Below, one piece after another: positions 1 through 8,526 of a DNA stretch of 44,679 nt. A program made the translations under genes and the position numbers. Source of the DNA: Tritrichomonas foetus (Eukaryota > Parabasalia > Tritrichomonadida > Tritrichomonadidae); the NCBI GenBank assembly GCA_001839685.1, contig MLAK01000913.1, positions 1 to 44,679 of the forward strand, written 5' to 3'. The notes below the pieces were generated by a model, which worked only from the letters and a program-made list of their open reading frames with translations, ran no database searches and was not told the origin of the DNA. Every line of letters begins with the position of its first letter. Position 1 is the first letter of the stretch.

Positions 1-292
1 AAAATAGAATGGGGGAAAATAGGGACCAAAAGAATATATAAAAATGTGATGAATAGAATAATTTTTTCATTCGTTGGTTTCATTTCTGGATATTTATAGG
101 GAGGGGTCATGACTCAAACATAATATATTATTTTTTCTGAATCAAATCTCAGAAATTTCAAATCAACACAAATGTTATATGTCTATTCAAAAAAATAAAA
201 AAAAATTCCAAAGACAGAAAAAATATTTCTTTACAGAAAATGAAGTTCATTTTGAATTCAAATTCAGAAAAAGTTCACATCAAACTATCTCA

Positions 293-871
293 ATGTTGCT
301 TTTTTATTGCCTGTCACTCTGCTCAGCGAGCTACATCAAAGTGACAGGCTTCATCCCTTCGATTTTCACCTCACAATTTTCGACGATCAAAAGCAGAGTT
401 TTAAATCAGCAAGAAAAATATGATTTATTATTATTAAATCAATCGAACTCCAAAAACCCCTCAGCTATCGAAATCGAAATAATTGAATCAACGAACATCA
501 CAAAAAGTCACATTGAAAGACAGAAGGTTTGCTCATTTTCAGAGCCAATTCCGCCTTTTTCAATATTCAAGAAAAGAGGAAAAACTTTTCCCTTGATTTC
601 AATTGCACCAAACGTTGAAGGCAGATTAACAATAGCGAATGCACTTTTTTCCAGACGGTTTTCCGCTTCACTTTCAAATCAAATTATTTCTGATTTTCAA
701 AATTTTAAAAATAATGAAAATCACATTCAAAATAATTCAAACAAAAATTTAAATGAAACAAATTTGAATGAATATTTTGAAGAAATGAACTCCACATATT
801 TGATCATTAATAAAAATAATCACTTCGAAAGTGATTATTACATTGAAGTACTTCAATTTTTTAATGAATGA
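293..871 (+). CDS. N-terminal extracellular segment of hybrid histidine kinase (frame-shifted from the rest)
   Basis: The open frame runs from 179, but the ATG at 293 is the better start because it opens directly into a hydrophobic signal peptide (MLLFYCLSLCSAS). About 175 polar, Asn/Lys/Glu-rich residues follow, with no family I recognise; they would form the ligand-facing domain of a sensor kinase. The frame ends at TGA 869-871. The kinase frame (+1) overlaps this end, and its first ATG is at 864. The lesion is most simply one extra T in the T6 run 857-862: with five Ts the two frames join smoothly and a membrane span follows about 60 codons later. Reading as one gene is inference; the alternative is two separate ORFs, but then the kinase would have a membrane span and no signal sequence. 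A separate small gene is less likely. Confidence 0.6.
   Translation: MLLFYCLSLCSASYIKVTGFIPSIFTSQFSTIKSRVLNQQEKYDLLLLNQSNSKNPSAIEIEIIESTNITKSHIERQKVCSFSEPIPPFSIFKKRGKTFPLISIAPNVEGRLTIANALFSRRFSASLSNQIISDFQNFKNNENHIQNNSNKNLNETNLNEYFEEMNSTYLIINKNNHFESDYYIEVLQFFNE
309..349. repeat. 10-bp perfect inverted repeat inside the kinase 5' coding region
   Basis: GCCTGTCACT (309-318) is repeated as its exact reverse complement AGTGACAGGC (340-349), with a 21-base spacer. It lies just after the putative signal-peptide start codon and could fold as a stem in the mRNA. There is no direct evidence for a role, and its local G+C is higher than its surroundings. Confidence 0.55.
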
Positions 872-3800
872 AAAATCAGAATTTTATGTTTATTCCAACA
901 AAATTCCATCAAATTTAATAAATGAAAATGATGATGATCTAAGTGAGTTTGAAAAAGTAGATAACATTGAAAATGTGAAGATATTAAATCAAATTTGTCA
1001 TCCTTATCAAGAAATTTATAATTACAAATGGATATTTGGTATTATTAGTTTTTTAATTGTTTTTATCGATTTGCTATTTTTCTTCTTCGTCGATTTTAAA
1101 TTGATAAAGCAGAGTAAATTCTGGATAATCACCAAAAGTTACAAAGTTCTTTACGGAAAACCGTTAGATACAATTGATAGGGCCTCGCTTTATTATTTAA
1201 GGACTCATATAAAACATGCCTTCATACAAAAGAAAACAGTTACAACTGTTATTCGATTAAAAAGAAAAACTAATCGTCATGTTTTTGAAAGGATTATTGT
1301 CTTTCCAATGTCAGAAAATTTGGCTTTTGCCATAATTTGGGACGAATCTTTATCACCAAGTGATGAAATTAATTTCGATTGTACTTTTGAATCAGAACAT
1401 TTGAATGTTTTAGAAAAGCCTAAGATTACATTTTCTTCATTTAGGTATTATCGTCCAATTCATGTTTCTTGGACATTAGATAACAATGTTCGATGTGTTG
1501 CTGATTTACCTGCAAGTATTCTTGCTCCATTTCAACCTTATGGGCAAGTGATCACTTTAACATTATCAATTTTCAATGAGATGTTACAAGAAATTAATAA
1601 CCCTGACTTTTCATCTCAATCTTTTCATGACACAATGAAAAAGTTTTGTGAAAAAGCACAAATTGTTAAACGTGGATTATTTTATTATCATAACAATCGA
1701 TTAACTACACAATTCTGTCGTGAAGGACTAAATGAATTAAATACAGAAGTTACAGATGAAATTTTCTATAAATGTTCTCAAATTCATGGATGGAAAATAA
1801 TCGATAATTTTTATAGCGATAATGATCGATGTTTTGTTTCAAAAATATCATCATCTATAACTGTTTTTGAAATAGATTCACCATTAACTGATATTTTTGA
1901 AGAACTTGGTCTTCCATTTTTAACTTTATCATCACTATTTTTATATAATATAACTGTTGCTTTCGAATCAAATTTTGTTTTCCATGAGTTCATGAAATTA
2001 TTCACGAAAACAAATAAATTTAGTTTTATTCAAATCGGTTTGAATTCTTATAAAATGATATTATGTGACTCGCCAATATTTGATCATATTGATACACCGA
2101 AAACACTTGAACAACTCCTTGGATTTCTTGGAAAAGCTGATACATCTGAATTAGATCGAATTGTTGAAGAAACTCGAGAAATTATGCGAAAAGGTGGTGG
2201 ATTCTTCAAGACTAGAGAAATTAAACTTTGGGTAAATCGTCCTTTATGGTTCAAAGTTTCAGGAATTATCATTTATGATGATACTGTCAATGAAAATGTT
2301 GCTTCCTTCCTTGCTGAAGATATTACTTCAAAGAAACAACAAGAACTTGAAAACTTTGGTCAATTTGAATATATAACTAAAGCAATGAAAGGATTAAATG
2401 CTCATAAATTCAAAATCGAAGACAATGAAGTTATTATGGAAAATGATGACTTATTTAATGAACTAGGATATTCCAGCAATTTACAACAGATTAATAACAA
2501 TAATACGAATGAAAATGAATATTCAGATTCAAATCATTGGACACTATTAGATATAATTGATAAAAGAGATCTTAATAAGTATCAATTATTATTAACAGGT
2601 AAGAAAGTATCCTTGCGATTGGTTAACAATAATAATGTTTCTTTATGGTATTCATTGGCATCAAATGGAAATATTGGATTTCTGTTTTCAATTAATAGTT
2701 TTAACATTATTCGGAATCATAAAATCACAGATGAAGATTCGCTTTTAGCAGCATCTGGTTCTCTTCTTATTTTTTGGGCAGTTGATCTCTCAACTGATGA
2801 TGTTAATCCCTTATTTATGCAACCAACTATTTGGGATGCTTTGAGTGTTGAAAGAGATCAAAAATTCCGACGTTTTAATGATTTCATTCATAATGATGAT
2901 CGTGAAAAATTCAATAATCACTTCAAAGACCTAGCAAATGGAGTGTCTGATCAATGGACTGGTGAAATCCGAATTTTACGAATGGCTGGCATTTATGAAT
3001 GGCATAGAATTGTTCTTGATATGACAAATAACAAAAGAATTATGCATTGTCTGGCATTAAATGTTCATAAACAAAAAGAAATGGAGAGTAAATTGGTGGA
3101 AACCCAAAAATTGCGCGATTTGCTTTTATCTACTGGAAAATTAGCAATTTGGAGATTTTCTGATGATAATGAGCCACATACTCCAATGTCAAGCTTTGAA
3201 CCAGGTTTAATGACAACAGTTTCAATGAATTGGAAGTTTATTGATGAACAAATTCATCCTGATTATCGAGAAGAATTTAAAGAACGCCTAAACCAAGCCT
3301 TTATTAGCAATGATCCAATGATTATCGATCTACCAATCATACTTATTAATAATAAGAAAGAAATTTGGGTTTCTATTCGTGGAAAAGCAAGAAATAGTTC
3401 ACCCAGACAAATTTTTGGTGTTTGTATTGATATAACTGAACTTAGAAATGCATTAAATGAACTTCAAAAAGAACAAAGAAGAGCAGAAGAAGCTGATCGT
3501 CAAAAAACGGTTTTCTTAGCAAACATGTCGCATGAAATTCGAACTCCAATGAATGGAATTTTTGGAATTTTAGATGTTCTCGCACTCCAAGAATTAAATA
3601 GTGAGCAAAGATTGCTTGTTGATTCTGTCAGAGCAAGCTCATTCCAACTTATGAAATTATTAGATGATACTTTGAATCTATCAAAGATTGAAACAGGTGA
3701 AATTGAAATGAACATGTCCATATTCAACTTAACAACAATCTTTGAACCGATATGTATTGCCACAGCATCTTCTGCAAAGTTAAATCAATTGAAACTTAAT

Positions 3801-5039
3801 GTTATCATTGATAAAATGTTCCCAATCACACTTTATGGTAATTCACAATTAATTATTCAAATTATTAATAATTTATTGTCAAATGCTTTGAAGTTTACAA
3901 AACAAGGTTCAATTACGATAAAATTTGACTGGATTAATGAAAATAACATTCATGAGAATGATAAGTACAGCAAAATGGATTATTTATCAGAAACTTGCAT
4001 TATCGAGGTATGCGACACTGGAATTGGAATATCAAAAGACCAGCAACAAATTATTTTTGAAAAGTTTAAACAAGCAGATCCTTCAACACAACGTTTCTTT
4101 GGAGGTACAGGTCTTGGTCTTGCTCTTGTGAATGAAATTGTTTCATTTTTGGGTGGCAAAATATACGTTGAAAGTGAAGTAGGTCGTGGAACCAAATTTT
4201 CTTGTCATATTCCAATGGAAAGTATCACTGTTCCATACTCTCTTCATTTTCATGATGATAAAACACATATCATTCTTGTCGATATTGAAGACGAAATTAT
4301 TTTAGATTCAATTATTGATTGGATGACTTATCATCAATATAAAGTTATTAAGTTTTCAATACCTGAAGAAATATTAGAAATTTCTAAGCAAGGAAAAATT
4401 GATTCGATTTTTGTTGAATGTTCAAATACAAATGATCGAGAAAATTGGCCAAGAATAAGACAAGTTGTATCAAGAATGCCACCAAATGAGCAACCGATAG
4501 TTTGCAGTTTATGTGATGCTGGTGATCCAACATTCTTTAAATATTCGTTAGCAAAACCCGTTTTACTACCTCATCTTCTTAATTTCATGAATAGCATTCG
4601 ATATAATACCCTAGAAAAGGAACTTCCTTCGACACAAGTACAACAAAATAAATCAGTTGTTGAAGAACCAAAGAAGATTCTTGTTGTTGAAGACAATAAA
4701 GCCAACCAATTCGTTATGAAGAAGATTTTAACGAAAATTGGTTGTTCATTTAGAATTGCTGAAAATGGACGAGAAGCGATCACTGCTCTTGAAGAAGAAC
4801 AATTTGATCTCGTCTTCATGGATTGTCAAATGCCTGTTCTTGATGGAATTGAAGCAACAAAAATTATTCGGGCAACTGATAAACCTTATTCGTCTATTCC
4901 CATTGTTGCTTTGACAGCTTCAGCTGTTGAAGGTGATGAGCAAACTTGCCGAAATGCTGGAATGGATGCATATTTAGCAAAACCTGTTAGAATTCAACAA
5001 ATTACGAATATTATTCAACAATTTGATGCAAACATTTAA
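864..5039 (+). CDS. Hybrid sensor histidine kinase with PAS domains and receiver
   Basis: Membrane-bound two-component hybrid kinase: it autophosphorylates a His and passes the phosphate to its own receiver Asp. In order: an ectodomain stub; one membrane span (WIFGIISFLIVFIDLLFFFF, about 1026-1090); several PAS/PAC-like units, the clearest ending near 2330, 3075 and 3445; a HisKA H-box (MSHEIRTPMNG) with its phospho-His codon at 3531; HATPase motifs N (about 3865-3900), G1 (CDTGIGIS, about 4012) and G2 (GGTGLGLAL, about 4100); a degenerate receiver (4250-4610); and a complete receiver with the acidic pair ED at 4689-4694, phospho-Asp codon 4821 (FMDCQMPVLDG), ALTAS and AKP. The open frame begins at a GTG (831); the first ATG is 864, inside the end of the upstream frame, so the true 5' end is probably the signal-peptide ATG at 293. 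It converges on the next gene with a 43-bp gap. Confidence 0.9.
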   Translation: MNEKSEFYVYSNKIPSNLINENDDDLSEFEKVDNIENVKILNQICHPYQEIYNYKWIFGIISFLIVFIDLLFFFFVDFKLIKQSKFWIITKSYKVLYGKPLDTIDRASLYYLRTHIKHAFIQKKTVTTVIRLKRKTNRHVFERIIVFPMSENLAFAIIWDESLSPSDEINFDCTFESEHLNVLEKPKITFSSFRYYRPIHVSWTLDNNVRCVADLPASILAPFQPYGQVITLTLSIFNEMLQEINNPDFSSQSFHDTMKKFCEKAQIVKRGLFYYHNNRLTTQFCREGLNELNTEVTDEIFYKCSQIHGWKIIDNFYSDNDRCFVSKISSSITVFEIDSPLTDIFEELGLPFLTLSSLFLYNITVAFESNFVFHEFMKLFTKTNKFSFIQIGLNSYKMILCDSPIFDHIDTPKTLEQLLGFLGKADTSELDRIVEETREIMRKGGGFFKTREIKLWVNRPLWFKVSGIIIYDDTVNENVASFLAEDITSKKQQELENFGQFEYITKAMKGLNAHKFKIEDNEVIMENDDLFNELGYSSNLQQINNNNTNENEYSDSNHWTLLDIIDKRDLNKYQLLLTGKKVSLRLVNNNNVSLWYSLASNGNIGFLFSINSFNIIRNHKITDEDSLLAASGSLLIFWAVDLSTDDVNPLFMQPTIWDALSVERDQKFRRFNDFIHNDDREKFNNHFKDLANGVSDQWTGEIRILRMAGIYEWHRIVLDMTNNKRIMHCLALNVHKQKEMESKLVETQKLRDLLLSTGKLAIWRFSDDNEPHTPMSSFEPGLMTTVSMNWKFIDEQIHPDYREEFKERLNQAFISNDPMIIDLPIILINNKKEIWVSIRGKARNSSPRQIFGVCIDITELRNALNELQKEQRRAEEADRQKTVFLANMSHEIRTPMNGIFGILDVLALQELNSEQRLLVDSVRASSFQLMKLLDDTLNLSKIETGEIEMNMSIFNLTTIFEPICIATASSAKLNQLKLNVIIDKMFPITLYGNSQLIIQIINNLLSNALKFTKQGSITIKFDWINENNIHENDKYSKMDYLSETCIIEVCDTGIGISKDQQQIIFEKFKQADPSTQRFFGGTGLGLALVNEIVSFLGGKIYVESEVGRGTKFSCHIPMESITVPYSLHFHDDKTHIILVDIEDEIILDSIIDWMTYHQYKVIKFSIPEEILEISKQGKIDSIFVECSNTNDRENWPRIRQVVSRMPPNEQPIVCSLCDAGDPTFFKYSLAKPVLLPHLLNFMNSIRYNTLEKELPSTQVQQNKSVVEEPKKILVVEDNKANQFVMKKILTKIGCSFRIAENGREAITALEEEQFDLVFMDCQMPVLDGIEATKIIRATDKPYSSIPIVALTASAVEGDEQTCRNAGMDAYLAKPVRIQQITNIIQQFDANI

Positions 5040-5082
5040 TTGATTAATTATTTATCATGTTTATAAACTTTAATTATGATTT

Positions 5083-6450
5083 TTATGTATATACAAATTC
5101 ATGTAATTCACCAAATAATTCGAAACATGTGATTTGAATGTTATATTTTCGATTAAATTGTGAATCTTCTTGAATATATCTAATGTATCTGTAATTCTCA
5201 TCATTTTCATCACATGAAAATCGATATAGTTTATATGTGTCGTGTAAATATTCATTATCAATTCTGTGATCTAAAATTTTCCATTCATTAAGATTATTCG
5301 ATCCAACAATTCTCCAAGACTTAGGATGATACCAATCAGGATAATTTTTATTTGTTCTGATAGAATATGCTGTTAATTTAATTGTTCTATTGTCAAAATC
5401 GAATTGAATCCAACTACCATCCTCTGATGTTGGATCGTTCATGTAATAATTATAAAAATGAGAATTAATCAATTCTCCATATTCAATAATACATTCAATT
5501 GGATGAATGGGGTTTAATGAGCCAACTGCGGATAAAGTTAAAGAACCATTTGTCAAAATATCCTTTCCTTCTTTTCTTAAAAGATAAGATATAATTCCAT
5601 TTAATTCTGAGTTATCATTTTCATTGATTGTAATTATCTTTTCAGCTATCTTTTTTTGGTATGGAAGAATAATTTCTGATGATAAAAGATAAGATTTTAT
5701 AAAAGAAGAAAAAGTGGAAAATTCATTTGCAATCATTTCATCATCAATGTTAACAACCAATTCTTCTTTCATTTTAATTGTTGTATATTCGATTGGAACA
5801 TGCAATATGAAAAACACCAGAAGCTTTCTATCATTCTTCTCTATTAAAATATCCAGAATATTATTTAAAAAATCAGAAGGCCTTTCTAAATCTGGAATTT
5901 GAATCTCAAATAAAGAAAAAATTTCATGAAAAACATCATGTGAAATATTTTCTGTGAATTGGCTTTTTAAGAAATCCATCATGTTGTGGACCAAAAATTG
6001 AATAGATAATTCATGTGATTGAGTTGATAAAAATGAAATTGCACATTCAATGCTTTGTATTTCTCTATTTTTGCCAACTTTCTCTGAATTTCCCAAGAGA
6101 AATTGAAGTTCATCAAAAATTTCTCTTAACTTTGCGTCTAGATTAAAAGAAACTGGCTTAAACGTTGAATCAAGAAGTAAATTTAATATTTGTGAAAACT
6201 CTTCCAGTTTTAAATTGTTAAATTTATTTTCAGATATTATAATTTCAAAATCTGAGATTGTTGGATCGCATATTGATAAATGATTAATTGTTTTAGATAT
6301 TGCTCTTGCTTTATTTATTGATGTTTTAATGGTTATCGTTCTTTTGTTGGAATTATCATTATCATATGCAAGGATGAAATTAAATTCATCACTTAGATCA
6401 TTGATAAATATTGTTCTTAACATTTCAATTAATGTTTCAGATGATGACAT
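5083..6450 (-). CDS. Protein with C-terminal F5/8 type C (discoidin-like) domain
   Basis: A 455-residue protein. Residues about 305-450 look like an F5/8C/discoidin jelly-roll: GSWIQFDFDNRTIKLTAYSI is the typical sheet that opens such domains, followed by PKSWRIVGSNNLNEWKIL and the closing YIRYIQ...ITCFELFG. The N-terminal 120 residues weakly resemble a BTB fold (oligomerisation), an arrangement I recall from many trichomonad proteins; the middle is helical. There is no signal peptide or membrane span, so it is probably cytosolic and binds an unknown ligand. The start is the ATG at 6448-6450. The stop codon is TAA within TAAAA, a possible combined stop/poly(A) signal. The gene is convergent with the histidine kinase. 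The discoidin call is firm, the BTB call weak. Confidence 0.75.
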   Translation of the reverse strand: MSSSETLIEMLRTIFINDLSDEFNFILAYDNDNSNKRTITIKTSINKARAISKTINHLSICDPTISDFEIIISENKFNNLKLEEFSQILNLLLDSTFKPVSFNLDAKLREIFDELQFLLGNSEKVGKNREIQSIECAISFLSTQSHELSIQFLVHNMMDFLKSQFTENISHDVFHEIFSLFEIQIPDLERPSDFLNNILDILIEKNDRKLLVFFILHVPIEYTTIKMKEELVVNIDDEMIANEFSTFSSFIKSYLLSSEIILPYQKKIAEKIITINENDNSELNGIISYLLRKEGKDILTNGSLTLSAVGSLNPIHPIECIIEYGELINSHFYNYYMNDPTSEDGSWIQFDFDNRTIKLTAYSIRTNKNYPDWYHPKSWRIVGSNNLNEWKILDHRIDNEYLHDTYKLYRFSCDENDENYRYIRYIQEDSQFNRKYNIQITCFELFGELHEFVYT

Positions 6451-7275
6451 TTTGCAAAAGATAAAACAAATAAAAATGAAATGAAATGAAATGAATTATT
6501 TCTTCACGAAAAGAACAGAAAAATTTCGAATATTTATTTTTTGAAAACTTCAGCGGATAAAATTAATCCGGTTGAATATTTCTCCAGAATTGAGTACACC
6601 GCTAAAAGTGATATGGGAAAGAGGAATTTGACATTTTGATAAAAGTACTCAAAAAACGATTTTTGCCATAAGTTTATATGACAAACTTTTTCTGATATTG
6701 ATAACGAATGAATTTCAAAGAATTTCGATGATGCCAACGGAACGATAAAAATACATTGAAAAAGCTGAATTTGAATAGAATATCAGATTCTGAAAGCTCT
6801 TGGTCAGTTTTTAGTAAATTTAAAAAGGATTTATCGCTAGAAATATCTTGTATTTCGATATTTATTCTATTTATTTGATTTAAATGTTATTATATAAACA
6901 TTATACTTTCTGTATTGATATATTTTCATTCTTAAATAAAGAGATATATCAGTAGAAATTAAATGGAATCATCCTCTTCAATTTTGAATATAAAATTGAT
7001 TATTTATTGAAATTTCTCAGAAAATGATCATTCAATCTTTTTAGCAACGATGTGACTATTTTCCTTAATCTCTTTATATATTGTTTAATCCTTTTGGTCA
7101 GAGATCTCTTTGAAAAAGATATGGTCATTCATCACAGTATTCAATATTTCTAAATAATCAATTATTCAATCTCTTTTATCAAAAACTCAAAACCTCTTAC
7201 ACAAAAAACAAGAACAGTATTGTCAAAAAGTTTGTGTTTTATATCAAAAAGTTATCATACCAAAAATACCCAAAT
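6451..7275. other. Non-coding interval between divergent genes (F5/8C protein and Myb)
   Basis: About 825 bases of AT-rich DNA that must hold the promoters of both divergent genes. A 68-codon open frame on the minus strand (6534-6737) has no ATG and I do not call it. A short run of the 5-bp repeat tgaaa/atgaa sits at 6476-6495. No promoter motif could be assigned with confidence. Confidence 0.5.
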
Positions 7276-8079
7276 ATGAATAACGCCGCCATTGCCACCC
7301 AACGAGTTAAGTTTTCGCCCGAAGAAGACAGTCGCCTCAAAGATCTCGTCAAGAAATTTGGGTCAAATTGGAAAGTTATTTCCACCCAAATGGGAACCCG
7401 AACGCCGCGCCAATGCCGTACTCGCTATCAAAACTACCTTGCGCCCGGATATTTCAATGGAGAGTGGACGCGCGAGGAGGACGACTTGCTAACCGAAAAA
7501 TTCGCCGCTTTCGGAAGCAAATGGAAAGAAATCAAAAAATTCTTTCCTGCGCGAACCGCAAACGCGCTCAAAAACCGCTGGAATTATTACATTTCGAAGA
7601 AAAATCCCGAAATTGACGTCGCCGCACGCGGAGAAAAGGCGAAAGCAAAGGCAGCAGCAATCGCAGCAAATATCCAATTTCAGCAACAAAACATCACCGG
7701 AATGTCGCTTTCGAACAGCTCAAGCAATGGAAACTTAAATGGTATCAACATCAACAGTCAAACGAACGTAAATTCGCATAATTTTTATCCCCAAATATGT
7801 CAAACGTCAATTCCGCTGAATCTTTCACATAACATTTCACAGAATATTTCATCCAATGTTTCTCAAAGCAATGGAATAGCCAGCCAGAGTCAACAGAATG
7901 TTTCTCAGCAGCAAATCCCTAATTTTCAATCGACTGAGGCCAAATATCAATTCAATCAAAATCCATCACAAAATCAATATCTCGCCCATCAAACTCCGAT
8001 TGTTCTTCAGGCTCCTCCACCTGGCTACCCATCTCCATACCCTTGTACATACATACAACAACCTTACTACTGCATTTGA
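7276..8079 (+). CDS. R2R3 Myb-like DNA-binding protein
   Basis: A transcription factor of the two-repeat Myb type abundant in trichomonads. Repeat 1 is about residues 11-60 (FSPEEDSRLKDL ... RTPRQCRTRYQNYL), with the first Trp replaced by Phe. Repeat 2 follows at about 61-112 (GEWTREEDDLL ... ARTANALKNRWNYY). The remaining ~155 residues are low-complexity Asn/Gln/Ser, ending in a Pro/Tyr-rich tail, typical of an activation or interaction region. The ATG at 7276 is preferred over the in-frame position 7234 because the repeat starts right after it (MNNAAIATQRV). G+C is visibly higher over the Myb repeats than in the neighbours, as in well-expressed trichomonad genes. It is probably nuclear; its target is unknown. 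Confidence 0.88.
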   Translation: MNNAAIATQRVKFSPEEDSRLKDLVKKFGSNWKVISTQMGTRTPRQCRTRYQNYLAPGYFNGEWTREEDDLLTEKFAAFGSKWKEIKKFFPARTANALKNRWNYYISKKNPEIDVAARGEKAKAKAAAIAANIQFQQQNITGMSLSNSSSNGNLNGININSQTNVNSHNFYPQICQTSIPLNLSHNISQNISSNVSQSNGIASQSQQNVSQQQIPNFQSTEAKYQFNQNPSQNQYLAHQTPIVLQAPPPGYPSPYPCTYIQQPYYCI

Positions 8080-8526
8080 GACAAGGGAAAAAACTGAAGA
8101 AGAAATTTCTATGTTTTTTTGTTTGCTTTTGAATAGTTGAATGCATTCGGTGAAAAAAAAAAAAAAAAAATACTTTTAAATTTGATTAAAAGTTGGAAAT
8201 ATGAAAAAATGACATTTTCTTCAAACAAATGTGGTGCCTTGATTCCTTGATCAATGTACTGGCATTTTTTTTCTTTTTTGTATGTATTTGTGATCTAATT
8301 TTAATAAAAATACGTCAAATCAAAATTTAATTTTTTTTCTTCCTTAAAATAAATTAGAATTTTTCCATCGATTTTGTTTATTAAAAACATTTTGATAAAA
8401 ACACATGAATTACTTTAATCAGGATTCGTCTACATGAAAAGTAAAACAAGATAGAATAAGAATTCATTCATGATTATAGTCTAAAAAAACACCGCTATTA
8501 AACACATTATATCATATAGAAATGTT
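8080..8526. other. Convergent 3' interval with an A18 tract
   Basis: Lies between the stop codons of the Myb gene and the pseudokinase. It contains an 18-base poly-A run at 8153-8170 and several A/T runs after it; I see no gene. The region most likely holds the two 3' ends. Confidence 0.55.

Noticed and set aside
831..863. GTG at 831 as start of the histidine kinase
   Set aside because: A GTG start is unlikely in a eukaryote; the frame's first ATG is 864, and the true 5' end is probably the signal-peptide ATG at 293.
6534..6737. 67-codon minus-strand frame before the Myb gene
   Set aside because: It starts at a TTG and has no ATG; composition is not clearly coding.
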